Assembly (NCBI RefSeq): GCF_900111015.1
Contig: NZ_FOFS01000019.1
Coordinates: 1-56,408, forward strand
DNA length: 56,408 bases
DNA from: Solimonas aquatica
GTDB lineage: Bacteria; Pseudomonadota; Gammaproteobacteria; Nevskiales; Nevskiaceae
Reading direction: 5' to 3'
Of this stretch, positions 1 through 7,375 are shown piece by piece (the stretch's first letter is position 1; every line of letters begins with the position of its first letter). A model generated the notes under the pieces. The model worked only from the letters and a program-made list of their open reading frames with translations. It was not told the origin of the DNA and did not search any database. The translations under genes and the position numbers were made by a program.

Positions 1-250
1 GCAAGGCTTCCTTGGTCGCCTCGTTCTCCAGCATCGCCTCAGCCAGCAGTCGTTTCAGCCGGCCGTTTTCCAGCTCTAATGCCTTCAGCCGCTTGGCGTC
101 CGACACGTCCATGCCGCCGAACTTGCTCCGCCACAGATAGAAGCTCGCCTCGGAAAAGCCGTGCCTGCGGCACAGCTCCTTGATTGCCATGCCAGCTTCC
201 GCCTGCTTCAGAAACCCGATGATCTGCTCTTCGGTAAATCGCTTCTTCAC
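1..250 (-). CDS. IS3-family transposase OrfA, partial (3' end off window)
   Basis: The reading frame begins VKKRFTEEQIIGFLKQAEAG and continues with a helix-turn-helix of the form ELCRRHGFSEASFYLWRSKF and a leucine-zipper-like stretch (ALELENGRLKRLLAEAMLEN). This is the DNA-binding OrfA subunit of IS3-family elements, normally joined to the OrfB DDE integrase by programmed frameshifting. The start is a GTG at 250 preceded by AAGGAG nine bases upstream. Only about 83 codons are inside the window. A longer ORF in another frame (39-284) is a shadow. Function and family are secure from the motif; integrity of the element cannot be judged. Confidence 0.85.
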   Translation of the reverse strand, partial: MKKRFTEEQIIGFLKQAEAGMAIKELCRRHGFSEASFYLWRSKFGGMDVSDAKRLKALELENGRLKRLLAEAMLENEATKEAL

Positions 251-318
251 GTCCAATCTCCTTGTTCATGGGATTGGACTCCAAATGCCAGTGCTACTCA
301 AAATCGGGGGGACGTCGC
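1..318 (-). mobile_element. Terminal part of an IS3-family insertion sequence
   Basis: The left edge holds the 5' end of an IS3-type orfA on the minus strand together with its untranslated leader and the presumed terminal repeat, which shows a C-run (ccccccg) near 303-313 typical of IS3/IS407-type ends. The outer boundary is placed only roughly, at about 310-320, where homology of the neighbouring traT-like gene stops. The rest of the element (orfB and the other inverted repeat) lies outside the window, so the exact IS name and target duplication cannot be read. Confidence 0.65.
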
Positions 319-1032
319 TTCCGGCAGTTCCAGGTTGGCTTTGTTGGCGGTGGTGACGATGCGGGTGCGGTAGTCCTTGCGGTTACTCACTTCTGAAACG
401 CGCTGCTGGCTGGAGCCGGCGTCGGAGACGCGGGCGTCGATCTGGGTGTCCTTGCGCACGTACACGCCCTGGGCGACGCGTTCGCGGATGGAGATGTCGG
501 CCACCAGCATGTAGGTGACGTCCTTGACCAGGGAATTGGCCACCAGCGAAACGCCCGTGGCAGCGAGGCCGCCGACGACACCGCCGGTCCAGGTATTGCC
601 GCTGCGTGAGCCGATCACCGCACCGGCCGCAGCGCCGGCCATGGTTTCGCCACCACCCACATAGCCCTGCTGCAAGGCTGCCTGTGCGGCCGTGGGGCTG
701 GCCTTTTCCAGATTCAGCACATAGACCAGCATCTGGAAGTGTGCCTGATCCGGATCGTCCACGATCTGGTAGCCATTCTCGTTGCTGGCGAACTGCTGCT
801 TGACGAACTGCGAGAAGTTGCGCCGGTCGAATTCCATCACGCCGCTGCGCACGTCCAGAAAGATGGTGCGCTGGTTGCGAGGCACCGGATCGACGAATAC
901 CGAGGTGCTGGTCTTGGTTTGCACGTCGAGGTCTTTTTTCGACAGCGCCACCTGCGTGGCGGCGCAGCCGCCGAGCAGGCTCAGGGCGACGCCCAGCGAC
1001 AGGAGGCGGAGAAAGGTTTTATGTCGGCTCAT
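298..1032 (-). CDS. traT: TraT-family outer-membrane lipoprotein, C-terminus replaced by IS sequence
   Basis: A 244-residue protein with a lipoprotein signal (MSRHKTFLRLLSL then LLGGC lipobox) followed by the TraT pattern: KKDLDVQTKTS, a Gly/Ala-rich hydrophobic centre and a C-terminal KDYRTRIVTTANKANLELPE stretch matching plasmid TraT. TraT proteins are surface-exposed outer-membrane lipoproteins linked to surface exclusion and complement resistance; chromosomal copies of unclear role occur in environmental bacteria. I chose the ATG at 1032 with GGGAGA upstream; a 64-residue upstream extension is arginine/leucine-rich read-through of the leader. After PEA the frame runs into the terminus of the adjacent insertion sequence and stops as TSPRF, so roughly 15-20 family C-terminal residues are missing. 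It may still be exported, but could be a pseudogene. No conjugation genes are nearby. Confidence 0.8.
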   Translation of the reverse strand: MSRHKTFLRLLSLGVALSLLGGCAATQVALSKKDLDVQTKTSTSVFVDPVPRNQRTIFLDVRSGVMEFDRRNFSQFVKQQFASNENGYQIVDDPDQAHFQMLVYVLNLEKASPTAAQAALQQGYVGGGETMAGAAAGAVIGSRSGNTWTGGVVGGLAATGVSLVANSLVKDVTYMLVADISIRERVAQGVYVRKDTQIDARVSDAGSSQQRVSEVSNRKDYRTRIVTTANKANLELPEATSPRF

Positions 1033-1115
1033 GACGAATCTCCCTAGGGGAACAGGCTTGAAGGACAAGGCTGCGCGTGCCGGATTGGCGGCTGCGCAGG
1101 CGTGAAGCAGGCGGT

Positions 1116-1442
1116 CTACCAGTAGTGCCCGTAATAACGGTGGTAATAGACGCAGTCGCGGTAGTCGTAGTAGCTGTAGTACGCGTAGCCGGCGAGACTG
1201 GCGCAGCTCCAGCCGGGCTGCCAATAGGCAGGCGGCTGGGCGGGCGGCGGAATGTTTTTCTTGAGCGCGTCCTCGGCGTATTCCTGTGCTTTCTTGATGT
1301 CGCCGGCATTGAACGGCGAGGCCATGGTCTGCGCGTTGAGGGTGCGCTGCATTTCTTCGCGTTGTGGATCAGTCGCCGCGCCGGCGCGCGCGACCGTGCA
1401 CAGCAACAGCATTGCGCTGAGCGCCAGAGATAGTTTGTTCAT
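1116..1442 (-). CDS. Small secreted Tyr-rich protein, unknown function
   Basis: A 108-residue protein starting MNKLSLALSAMLLLCTVARAGA, a clear Sec signal peptide cleaved near ARAGA-ATD. The mature part has a charged helical segment (DPQREEMQRTLN, KKAQEYAEDALKKN), a Pro-rich hinge (IPPPAQPPAY) and a C-terminus extremely rich in tyrosine (YAYYSYYDYRDCVYYHRYYGHYW) with two cysteines. I do not recognise the family. A longer version starting at 1682 is possible but its upstream part lacks coding character. It lies 83 bp upstream of the traT-like gene on the same strand, so the two may share a transcript. Confidence 0.6.
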   Translation of the reverse strand: MNKLSLALSAMLLLCTVARAGAATDPQREEMQRTLNAQTMASPFNAGDIKKAQEYAEDALKKNIPPPAQPPAYWQPGWSCASLAGYAYYSYYDYRDCVYYHRYYGHYW

Positions 1443-1705
1443 GCGAACCCCCATGCAGCCGTTTTTGATTTCAGGTCGAAACTGCGGTGCTGCCGCTTTG
1501 CGGCGTCCTGATCTTGTGCTGCAGAAGATGCCGAATGCAGACCGGCTTATCTGTGCGACGTCTCTCAGATGAATCGCGTCGGTGCGTCGCCAGCACCGCC
1601 GGCCGTAGGCGCCGCTGCCCTGAAGGACCCGGACCAGTCCTTCCGTCATAATCGACTCAGGATGTAACGCCACGGATGACAAACGAGCCCGAGGAGAAAA
1701 CTGGA

Positions 1706-2680
1706 ATGAAAGCGGTGATCTGCAAGCAGCTGGGCGGTCCGGAATTGCTGCGGCTGGAAGAGGTGCCCGATCCCAAGCCGGGTGCGCGTGAGGTGAGGAT
1801 TGCCGTGGCCGGCGCCGGCGTGAATTTTCCGGATGTGCTGATCATCCAGGGCAAGTATCAGCTGCGCGCCGAGCCGCCCTTCATTCCCGGTGCCGAAGTT
1901 GCGGGGCGCGTGCTGGAAGTGGGCAGTGAGGTGAAGCGCTTGAAGGTGGGCGACAGCGTCGCGGCGCTGGTCAATGTCGGCGGCTTTGCCGAGCAGGTCT
2001 GTGCCGCGGATAGCAACTGTCTGCCGGTGCCTGCGGGCATCGATCTGGTGGCGCTGGGGGCGTTTCCGCTGGTGTACGGCACCACGTATCACGCGCTCAA
2101 GCAGCGCGGCCAGCTCAAGGCCGGCGAGACCCTGCTGGTGCTCGGTGCCTCGGGCGGTGTGGGTCTGTCGGCGGTGCAGCTGGGCAAGCGCATGGGCGCG
2201 AGGGTGATTGCCGCCGCGTCCAGCGCCGAGAAGCTCGCGCTGTGCCAGGCGCAGGGCGCCGATGCGCTGATCGACTACTCCAAGGAATCACTGAAGGATG
2301 CGGTGAAGCAGCTCACGCAAGGCCAGGGCGCGGACGTGATCTACGATCCGGTCGGCGGTGCGCTGGGCGAGGAATGCCTGTCCTGCATCGCCTGGAACGG
2401 CCGCTATCTGGTGATCGGTTTTGCGTCCGGGCCGATTCCGAATCTGGCCGCCAACCGTCTGCTGCTCAAGGGGGCTTCGGCGGTCGGTGTGTTCTGGGGC
2501 GCGTTCACGCAGCGCGAGCCCAAGCTCAATGCCGAGAACTTTGCGCAGCTGTTCGCCTGGCTGGCCGATGGCTCGCTCAAGCCTTATCTGTCGAAGCGTT
2601 ATGCCTTGCACGAAGCGCCGCAGGCGCTGCAGGACATGATGGCGCGCAAGGTCAGCGGCAAGGTGGTGATTGCGCCTTGA
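1706..2680 (+). CDS. NADPH:quinone oxidoreductase, zinc-less MDR family
   Basis: A 324-residue medium-chain dehydrogenase/reductase. N-terminal catalytic domain: MKAVICKQLGGPELLRLEEV, then VNFPDVLIIQGKYQ and PGAEVAGRVLEVG. The nucleotide-binding motif LGASGGVGLSAVQLGKRMGA sits near residues 140-160, and YDPVGG and GFASGPIPN follow. It lacks the structural-zinc cysteine cluster, as in QOR/zeta-crystallin-type reductases that transfer hydride from NADPH to quinones or enones in the cytoplasm. The start at ATG 1706 follows GAGGAG; a 10-residue upstream extension exists without a good ribosome site. It converges on the lipase-like gene across a REP-like hairpin. The substrate cannot be read. Confidence 0.88.
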   Translation: MKAVICKQLGGPELLRLEEVPDPKPGAREVRIAVAGAGVNFPDVLIIQGKYQLRAEPPFIPGAEVAGRVLEVGSEVKRLKVGDSVAALVNVGGFAEQVCAADSNCLPVPAGIDLVALGAFPLVYGTTYHALKQRGQLKAGETLLVLGASGGVGLSAVQLGKRMGARVIAAASSAEKLALCQAQGADALIDYSKESLKDAVKQLTQGQGADVIYDPVGGALGEECLSCIAWNGRYLVIGFASGPIPNLAANRLLLKGASAVGVFWGAFTQREPKLNAENFAQLFAWLADGSLKPYLSKRYALHEAPQALQDMMARKVSGKVVIAP

Positions 2681-2702
2681 GCGGCGGGGTAAGGCAGATG
2701 TC

Positions 2703-2753
2703 GCGGCCGAGGCCGCTCCTGCAACAGGCGACTGCAGGAGCGACCTTGGCCGC
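2703..2753. repeat. REP-like palindrome between convergent genes
   Basis: Two 20-base arms (CGGCCGAGGCCGCTCCTGCA at 2704-2723 and its near-complement at 2733-2752, 18 of 20 pairs) enclose a 9-base loop. The half-sequence resembles the 'TGCAGGAGCGGCCTTGGCCG' repetitive extragenic palindromes common in Pseudomonas and Xanthomonadales. Sitting between two convergent stop codons, it may act as a bidirectional transcript end, though no T tract follows. Confidence 0.75.
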
Positions 2754-2762
2754 AAGCGCGTT

Positions 2763-4337
2763 TCAGCTCCAGGGCCGCGCCTCGATGCGCAGCTTGCCGG
2801 TCAGGCCCGGATTGGTGTTCTGCTGGATGGGAATGTCGAAGCCGATGCCGCTGTTGTCGGCCAGGGCGTAGGTGTTGGCGCTGGAGCCGGGCTTGCCGGG
2901 ATTCAGGTCCTGATAGCCGTACTTGATGCGCCAGCCGCCCAGCGCGGTCTTGTCGGGAATGGCTTCGACGATGATCAGCTCGCGATAGATGAAGCCGCCC
3001 TCGTAGTGGCGGTCCAGGAACAGCAGGCCGTCGATGGTGTAGTCAGGCACCAGCACCTTGAGATCCAGCGCAAAGCTGACCGCGCCGGAATTTTTCACGC
3101 TCTTGTCGGGATCGAGAAACACCGAGAACAGATGCGGGCTGGCCTTGCGATCCGGCGCGCGCTTCTCGCCCTGCGTCTCGGGGAACAGCTCGTCGTAGCT
3201 GCGGAAGATGGCGGAGTTCTCGCGCACGTCGCGGCGCGTGAGCTGCCACTGGCAACCGCGCACGCTTACCGCAATCTCGAACTGGTAGGAAGCCTTCACA
3301 TCCTTGCCGCTCTTGAGTTCCTTCTGCACTTCCACCGGCAGGCTGATGTCGTCCACATCGAGGATGCCGTCCACGCGCAGCTTGCCGAACAAAAAGCGCG
3401 TGAGGTTCTGATAACCCTCTTCGGAATTGACGATGCCGTAATAGCCGGAATGGCTGCGATGCACGAAGGCGCGCGGCGACTGCAGGTCGGTGCCGCTCTT
3501 GTCCGGTCCGTGCGTGGTGGCGTTTTCGATGCGCACCAGACCGTCGCTGGATTCACCCACCGCCCAGGACGACAGGCCGCCGGCCACCTTGTAGTCGCGC
3601 GGATTGGTGCCCACCAGATTGAAGACGCGCTCCGGCGGGAAGTCACGCAGCACGGCCACATCATCGCCCTTGGGCAGGTACAGATACTTGGCCATGCGCT
3701 CGCGGTTGAAGTTGTTGACGTCGCCAAAGCTCAGCCAGCCCGGCACATTGCGCACGATGCGCATGTCGATGCCGTTGTGCGGCGTGGCGTAGGTGAAGAG
3801 CTTGTCGACGCTGGCCTGCGCGGCGTCGAAGGCCGGATCGGGGTTCTGCAGGAAGGAGCGGCAGACCAGGCCGCCCATGGAATGCGCGACCAGATAGCAG
3901 CGGAACTGATCGCTGCTCACGCCATTGGCGGGGTTGTCGCAGACCTTCTGCTTGAGCCGCAGAATCAGATCGTTCAGGCCACGCGCAAACTGTTCGATGG
4001 CCGGCGTGCCCTGACCGTCGCCGAAGTCCTGCGAGGCCTGATCGTAGTAACGGTAGATGACGATGCACCGGTATGGCACGCCGGCGTCGAAGCGCCGCGC
4101 CTCGGAGAGATCATCGCCATCGACGAACACATCCTGGTAGTCGTGATCGCTCATCAGGCGCACCAGGGGCGACTCGAAGAAATACTTCTTCACCTCGCCG
4201 GTCCACACCGTGCGCGACTTGGTGGAGCCGATGTTGAAGCCCATGTAGGGATCGGCGACGGTGTCTTCGATCTCGCTCTGCGTGGCGGCAAAGCCGCGCA
4301 CGTAGATGATGGGGTGAAACGGATGTAGTTCGGCCAC
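2763..4337 (-). CDS. Lipase/esterase-like alpha/beta hydrolase
   Basis: A 524-residue protein. Residues 8-14 (HPIIYVRG) form the oxyanion strand of alpha/beta hydrolases, and the nucleophile elbow is LVAHSMGGL with Ser153, a variant of GxSxG seen in PGAP1/LCAT-like lipases. A likely acid/His region is around FTYATPHNG and DGLVRIENATTHG...HRSHSGYYGIVN. The C-terminal third (from about residue 325) looks like a beta-rich accessory domain. No signal peptide is visible, so it is predicted cytoplasmic unless exported by another route. It stands alone: convergent with the quinone reductase and divergent from nothing obvious. Substrate unknown; lipid ester hydrolysis is inference from the fold. Confidence 0.75.
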   Translation of the reverse strand: MAELHPFHPIIYVRGFAATQSEIEDTVADPYMGFNIGSTKSRTVWTGEVKKYFFESPLVRLMSDHDYQDVFVDGDDLSEARRFDAGVPYRCIVIYRYYDQASQDFGDGQGTPAIEQFARGLNDLILRLKQKVCDNPANGVSSDQFRCYLVAHSMGGLVCRSFLQNPDPAFDAAQASVDKLFTYATPHNGIDMRIVRNVPGWLSFGDVNNFNRERMAKYLYLPKGDDVAVLRDFPPERVFNLVGTNPRDYKVAGGLSSWAVGESSDGLVRIENATTHGPDKSGTDLQSPRAFVHRSHSGYYGIVNSEEGYQNLTRFLFGKLRVDGILDVDDISLPVEVQKELKSGKDVKASYQFEIAVSVRGCQWQLTRRDVRENSAIFRSYDELFPETQGEKRAPDRKASPHLFSVFLDPDKSVKNSGAVSFALDLKVLVPDYTIDGLLFLDRHYEGGFIYRELIIVEAIPDKTALGGWRIKYGYQDLNPGKPGSSANTYALADNSGIGFDIPIQQNTNPGLTGKLRIEARPWS

Positions 4338-4428
4338 GACGCTCTCCCGGTTGTGGTGTCTGAAGCTTGCTGATCCTGCCGACGTCCGCGTAGGCGGTTT
4401 GTGCGCTGGCGCGCGGCAGGCACACTTT

Positions 4429-4506
4429 AGAACCTATCCGTGAATTGCGCGCGCCTGCGATGGAGGTCGTTTTGCCGCAGACGTTCGCAACGCACGGATA
4501 GGTTCT
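4429..4506. repeat. Small inverted-repeat element at the 3' edge of the apbE-like gene
   Basis: Perfect 14-base arms AGAACCTATCCGTG (4429-4442) and CACGGATAGGTTCT (4493-4506) enclose 50 bases, giving a 78-bp MITE- or REP-like unit. The right arm overlaps the first base of the apbE-like stop codon. A diverged half copy lies at 5447-5472, so the apbE-like gene is bracketed by related sequences. Confidence 0.7.
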
Positions 4507-5411
4507 CAGACGCCCTGATGCTGGAGCCTGCCGGCTTGATCCACGGCAAGGAAGGCCGCGTGCTGGCTCTGCAGAAAAGCCGGCGCCTGGGCGCCGCTGA
4601 GCATGGCGATGCTGCTCAGCGCGCCAGCCACCAGGCACAGCGGCGCCAGCACGCTGATCGACTGGTAGTCCTGCACCGGCCAGCCGCTGCGTGGATCGAG
4701 CAGATGGCAGTAGCGACGACCGTCGATCTCGAAGTAACGCTCGTAGTCGCCGCTGGTGGCGAGCGCGCCCTGCGCCAGCGCGAGCACGGCAATCACCTCC
4801 TCGGCGCGGCGCGGGTGCTGGATGCCGAAGCGCCAGGGCTGGCCTTCGGCGTCCGGGCCCAGCACGCGGATGTCACCGCCCAGGTTCACATAGCCGCCGC
4901 GCGCACCGGCGTCCTGCAGGACGGTGGCGACACGATCCGCCGCGTATTCCTTGCCGAAGCCGCCGAAGTCCAGCTCCATGCCGGCGCGCGGCAGGGCGAT
5001 GTGCGGGCGCAGCCACTGCACCTGCTGCCAGCCCACCAGCGGCAGCAGCGCGGCGATCTCCCCGGCCGCAGGCAGGCGTGGCTCGCGGAAGTTCCACACG
5101 CGGCGCAGCACGCCGCTGCTGATGTCGAAGCGGCCTTCGCTCTGCACGTGCAGCTGCGCGGCGAAGTCGAGCAGGCCCGCGGTTTCCTCGTCCACCTCGA
5201 TGCGCGCGCCGCTGCCGGCGGCGGCATTGATGCGCGAGACGATGCTGTCGCTCCGGTAGCGCGAATACTTGTATTCGATGCGCCGCGCCTCGGCGATGCC
5301 GGCGGCAATCGCATCCTGCGCCGCGGCATCGTCCAGCCCCCAGATGCGGATCTGGGCACGACAGGCCATCACGCCGAATTCGGCTTCGAGACTGTCGCGG
5401 GTGTCTGGCAT
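4506..5411 (-). CDS. apbE: ApbE-family FAD:protein FMN transferase-like protein
   Basis: A 301-residue protein with the ApbE plan: an N-terminal GVMACRAQIRIWG segment, ARRIEYKYSRYRSDS, EGRFDISSG, DFGGFGKEYAADRV, GGYVNLGGDIRVLG and a YCHLLDPRSGWP motif. ApbE enzymes attach FMN from FAD to a Thr/Ser of extracytoplasmic redox proteins using Mg2+. Two oddities: no signal peptide or lipobox is visible, although ApbE often works in the periplasm, and the usual ADG/ADA...T metal-binding motif near the C-terminus reads VAGALSSIAM, so the conserved Asp is a Gly. Start ATG 5411 was preferred over a TTG at 5426. It follows the DUF3570 gene on the same strand after a repeat. It may be a divergent subfamily rather than a standard transferase. 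Confidence 0.85.
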   Translation of the reverse strand: MPDTRDSLEAEFGVMACRAQIRIWGLDDAAAQDAIAAGIAEARRIEYKYSRYRSDSIVSRINAAAGSGARIEVDEETAGLLDFAAQLHVQSEGRFDISSGVLRRVWNFREPRLPAAGEIAALLPLVGWQQVQWLRPHIALPRAGMELDFGGFGKEYAADRVATVLQDAGARGGYVNLGGDIRVLGPDAEGQPWRFGIQHPRRAEEVIAVLALAQGALATSGDYERYFEIDGRRYCHLLDPRSGWPVQDYQSISVLAPLCLVAGALSSIAMLSGAQAPAFLQSQHAAFLAVDQAGRLQHQGV

Positions 5412-5446
5412 GCGCGGACGATACAACGCGATAGCGGCGCTTGTTA

Positions 5447-5472
5447 AGAACTTATCCGTGAATTGCGCGCGC
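5447..5472. repeat. Half copy of the 4429-4506 repeat
   Basis: The sequence AGAACTTATCCGTG followed by aattgcgcgcgc matches the left part of the 4429 element with one mismatch over 26 bases. It lies between the DUF3570 stop codon and the apbE-like start, so it is part of the operon leader of apbE. Confidence 0.65.
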
Positions 5473-5527
5473 TCAAGGCGCGGCCCGGGCGTCCCCCGAT
5501 GCGTGCGGCATCGAGGGACGCATCCGC

Positions 5528-6652
5528 TCAGAAGCGGTAGGCGATGCCCAGCTGCACGGCGTACCAGTAGAAGGTGTCGAGCCCGGGCGAGCCATTGCCG
5601 ATGAAGCGCAGGCCGGCGCGCTGCACGCTGTATTCACCCTTGATGTCGAAGTTCCAGTGCGGGCTCGCCTGCCAGGCCAGCTTCTGGCCGAAGGTGAGAC
5701 TGCCGAACGCCGCCATGCGCTGATCCAGGGTGGAGTAGGCGCCGTCCGGCAGCGTCGGGAAGCTGCCGCTGGCCGGTGGATCGACGTAGAAGTCGGCCGC
5801 ACTCTGGGTGTCGTAACGCAGCGCGCTGGTCCAGGCCAGGCTGTTGCCGACCGGCTGCACCCACTCCTCGCCCAGGCTGTGGGCGCGGATGCCGAAGCTG
5901 TCGTGATAGTAGCGATAGCTGCTGCGCAGGCTGGCGCGCAGGCCTTTGAAGTGATGGTTCCAGCGCAGCAGGGCGGTCTCCTGCTGGCGCGAATCGGGGC
6001 GGTTGTCGAACAGCTTGTAAGGATCGCTGTAATAGCCGCTGCCGCTGCTGTAGCCCGCCTGCAGCTGCACGATGTCGGTGGCGGTGAGCACGCGCGTGAC
6101 GCCAACGATGCCCTGCCAGGTGCGGCGGCTTTCGTTGTCGGCGGCGCCGTTCTCGGTGTCGATGCTGTCATCGGCATAGCCGACGCCGGCATTGAAGGTG
6201 GTGTTGTTGTCGTCGCTGGCCCAGCGTCCGTCGAGCGAGACCGCGCGCGAGGTGTAATCGTGCTCGGTGGAATAGCTCAGTCCCACGCTGTAGGCGCTGC
6301 GCGCGCGGTAGTGGGTGAGTTTCACGTCGCCTGCCGTGCGCAGATCGTCCATGTGCGAGGCACCGGACTTGGTGGTGTAGTAGCGCGGCGAGGCGCCGGA
6401 CACCGAGTCGGTCACCACGGAGGACTCCACGCCCCAGGCCGTGCCCATCGGCAGGCTCAGCGACAGCGAGGGGGCGTTGACCGTGATGCGCTGCAGGCCG
6501 GACTGGTAGTCGTGGTAGTACAGCTCCTTGAAGGCCAGCACCGCGTGCTCCGGCGCGTTCTCGGCGGCGGCGGTGTACGGTGTGAGGCCGGGCAGGGCCA
6601 GTGCCGCGAGCAGGATGCCGCCGAGTCCCTCCTTGCGATCAGTTGCAGCCAC
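5528..6652 (-). CDS. DUF3570 outer-membrane beta-barrel protein
   Basis: About 374 residues from a GTG at 6652, which has GGAGGAGG just upstream and overlaps the DUF4266 gene by 14 bp. After a short N-terminal signal-like stretch (GLGGILLAALALPGLTPYTAAA) the protein consists of alternating beta strands with many Tyr/Trp/Ser and ends in an aromatic strand (LGIAYRF) with terminal Phe, the signature for BAM-dependent outer-membrane barrels. Conserved features of the family include LYYHDYQSG..RITVNAPSL and the C-terminal FYWYAVQLG. DUF3570 genes are recurrently linked to DUF4266, thioredoxin-like and ApbE genes, as here. The molecular role is unknown. An ORF extending to 6736 overlaps the upstream gene and is not preferred. 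Confidence 0.85.
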   Translation of the reverse strand: MAATDRKEGLGGILLAALALPGLTPYTAAAENAPEHAVLAFKELYYHDYQSGLQRITVNAPSLSLSLPMGTAWGVESSVVTDSVSGASPRYYTTKSGASHMDDLRTAGDVKLTHYRARSAYSVGLSYSTEHDYTSRAVSLDGRWASDDNNTTFNAGVGYADDSIDTENGAADNESRRTWQGIVGVTRVLTATDIVQLQAGYSSGSGYYSDPYKLFDNRPDSRQQETALLRWNHHFKGLRASLRSSYRYYHDSFGIRAHSLGEEWVQPVGNSLAWTSALRYDTQSAADFYVDPPASGSFPTLPDGAYSTLDQRMAAFGSLTFGQKLAWQASPHWNFDIKGEYSVQRAGLRFIGNGSPGLDTFYWYAVQLGIAYRF

Positions 6653-6860
6653 AGCCGCCTCCTCCCACGCCGTAGCCACCGGAAGCGGCCTGCTTGCTGG
6701 CGCTGATGTGTTCGTCGAAGCGCTGTTCCAGGGCATCGCCGCCCATGGTCATTTCCGGGCGCGCGAGCATGCCCTTCTGCCAGGGCTTGGGGGGCTGCAG
6801 GCTGCAGGCCTGCAACAGGCTGAGCGCCAGCAGGGCGCCAATCAGGCTGAGCGGTTTCAT
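6639..6860 (-). CDS. DUF4266 small lipoprotein with C-terminal CGC motif
   Basis: A 73-residue lipoprotein: signal MKPLSLIGALLALSLLQAC with the lipobox LQAC, then PPKPWQKGMLARPEM (highly typical of DUF4266), a QRFDEHISASKQAA helix and a glycine-rich tail ending GGGGCGCN. The tail has two cysteines spaced CxC. It overlaps the TlpA-like gene upstream by 4 nt and the DUF3570 gene downstream by 14 nt, so all three are translationally coupled. The role is unknown; the conserved Cys tail next to a thioredoxin-like protein suggests disulfide or metal chemistry, which is inference. Confidence 0.88.
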   Translation of the reverse strand: MKPLSLIGALLALSLLQACSLQPPKPWQKGMLARPEMTMGGDALEQRFDEHISASKQAASGGYGVGGGGCGCN

Positions 6861-7375
6861 GGGGCGGGATTTCCTTGGGCAAGCGCTTCACCGATGCGGC
6901 GTTCCAGCTCGGCGCGGTCGGCTTCCTTGAAGCTGGGATGCACCATCAGGACCTTGCCGTGCTCGTCGATCAGATAGGAGGTGGGCATGCCGTCCGGCTT
7001 GTACTGTTCCGGCGCCTTGCCGGCGGGGTCGAACAGCACGGTGAACTGCGCCGGCGTCTGCTTCAGGAACTGCTCGGCATCGCTGCGCTGCTCATCGACA
7101 TTGATCGCCACCACGCGCAGGCCTTTCTTGCCGTACTTGGCGTGCATCTCGTTCATGAAGGGGAAGCTCTGCCGGCAGGGCGCGCACCAGGAGGCCCAGA
7201 AATCCAGATACACCACGCGGCCGCGCAGCTGGGTGAGGCTCAGGCTGTTGCCGTCTTTCTGCGCCAGCGTGAAGTCCGGCGCCGGCTTGCCGACTTCCGC
7301 GGCTTGCGCGCTGCCGGCCAGCAGCAGCCCGGTGAGGCCGGCGAGCAGCGCGCGGCCAAGGCGATGCGTGTTCAT
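6857..7375 (-). CDS. TlpA/ResA-like periplasmic thioredoxin
   Basis: A 172-residue protein with signal peptide MNTHRLGRALLAGLTGLLLAGSAQA and the AhpC/TSA-thioredoxin fold: VGKPAPDFTLAQKDG, VVYLDFWASWCAPCRQSFPF carrying the WCAPC redox motif near residue 65, VVAINVDEQRSDAEQFL and the cis-Pro loop GMPTSYLID. Proteins of this type reduce or oxidise disulfides of cytochrome c apoproteins and other periplasmic clients. It overlaps the cytochrome/HYDIN gene by 4 nt and the DUF4266 gene by 4 nt. The likely clients are the Cys-containing partners in the same operon (inference). Confidence 0.92.
   Translation of the reverse strand: MNTHRLGRALLAGLTGLLLAGSAQAAEVGKPAPDFTLAQKDGNSLSLTQLRGRVVYLDFWASWCAPCRQSFPFMNEMHAKYGKKGLRVVAINVDEQRSDAEQFLKQTPAQFTVLFDPAGKAPEQYKPDGMPTSYLIDEHGKVLMVHPSFKEADRAELERRIGEALAQGNPAP

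Noticed and set aside
2670-4328. Plus-strand ORF opposite the lipase-like gene
   Set aside because: It is antisense to a protein with an intact AHSMGG nucleophile elbow, and its own translation shows no family pattern.
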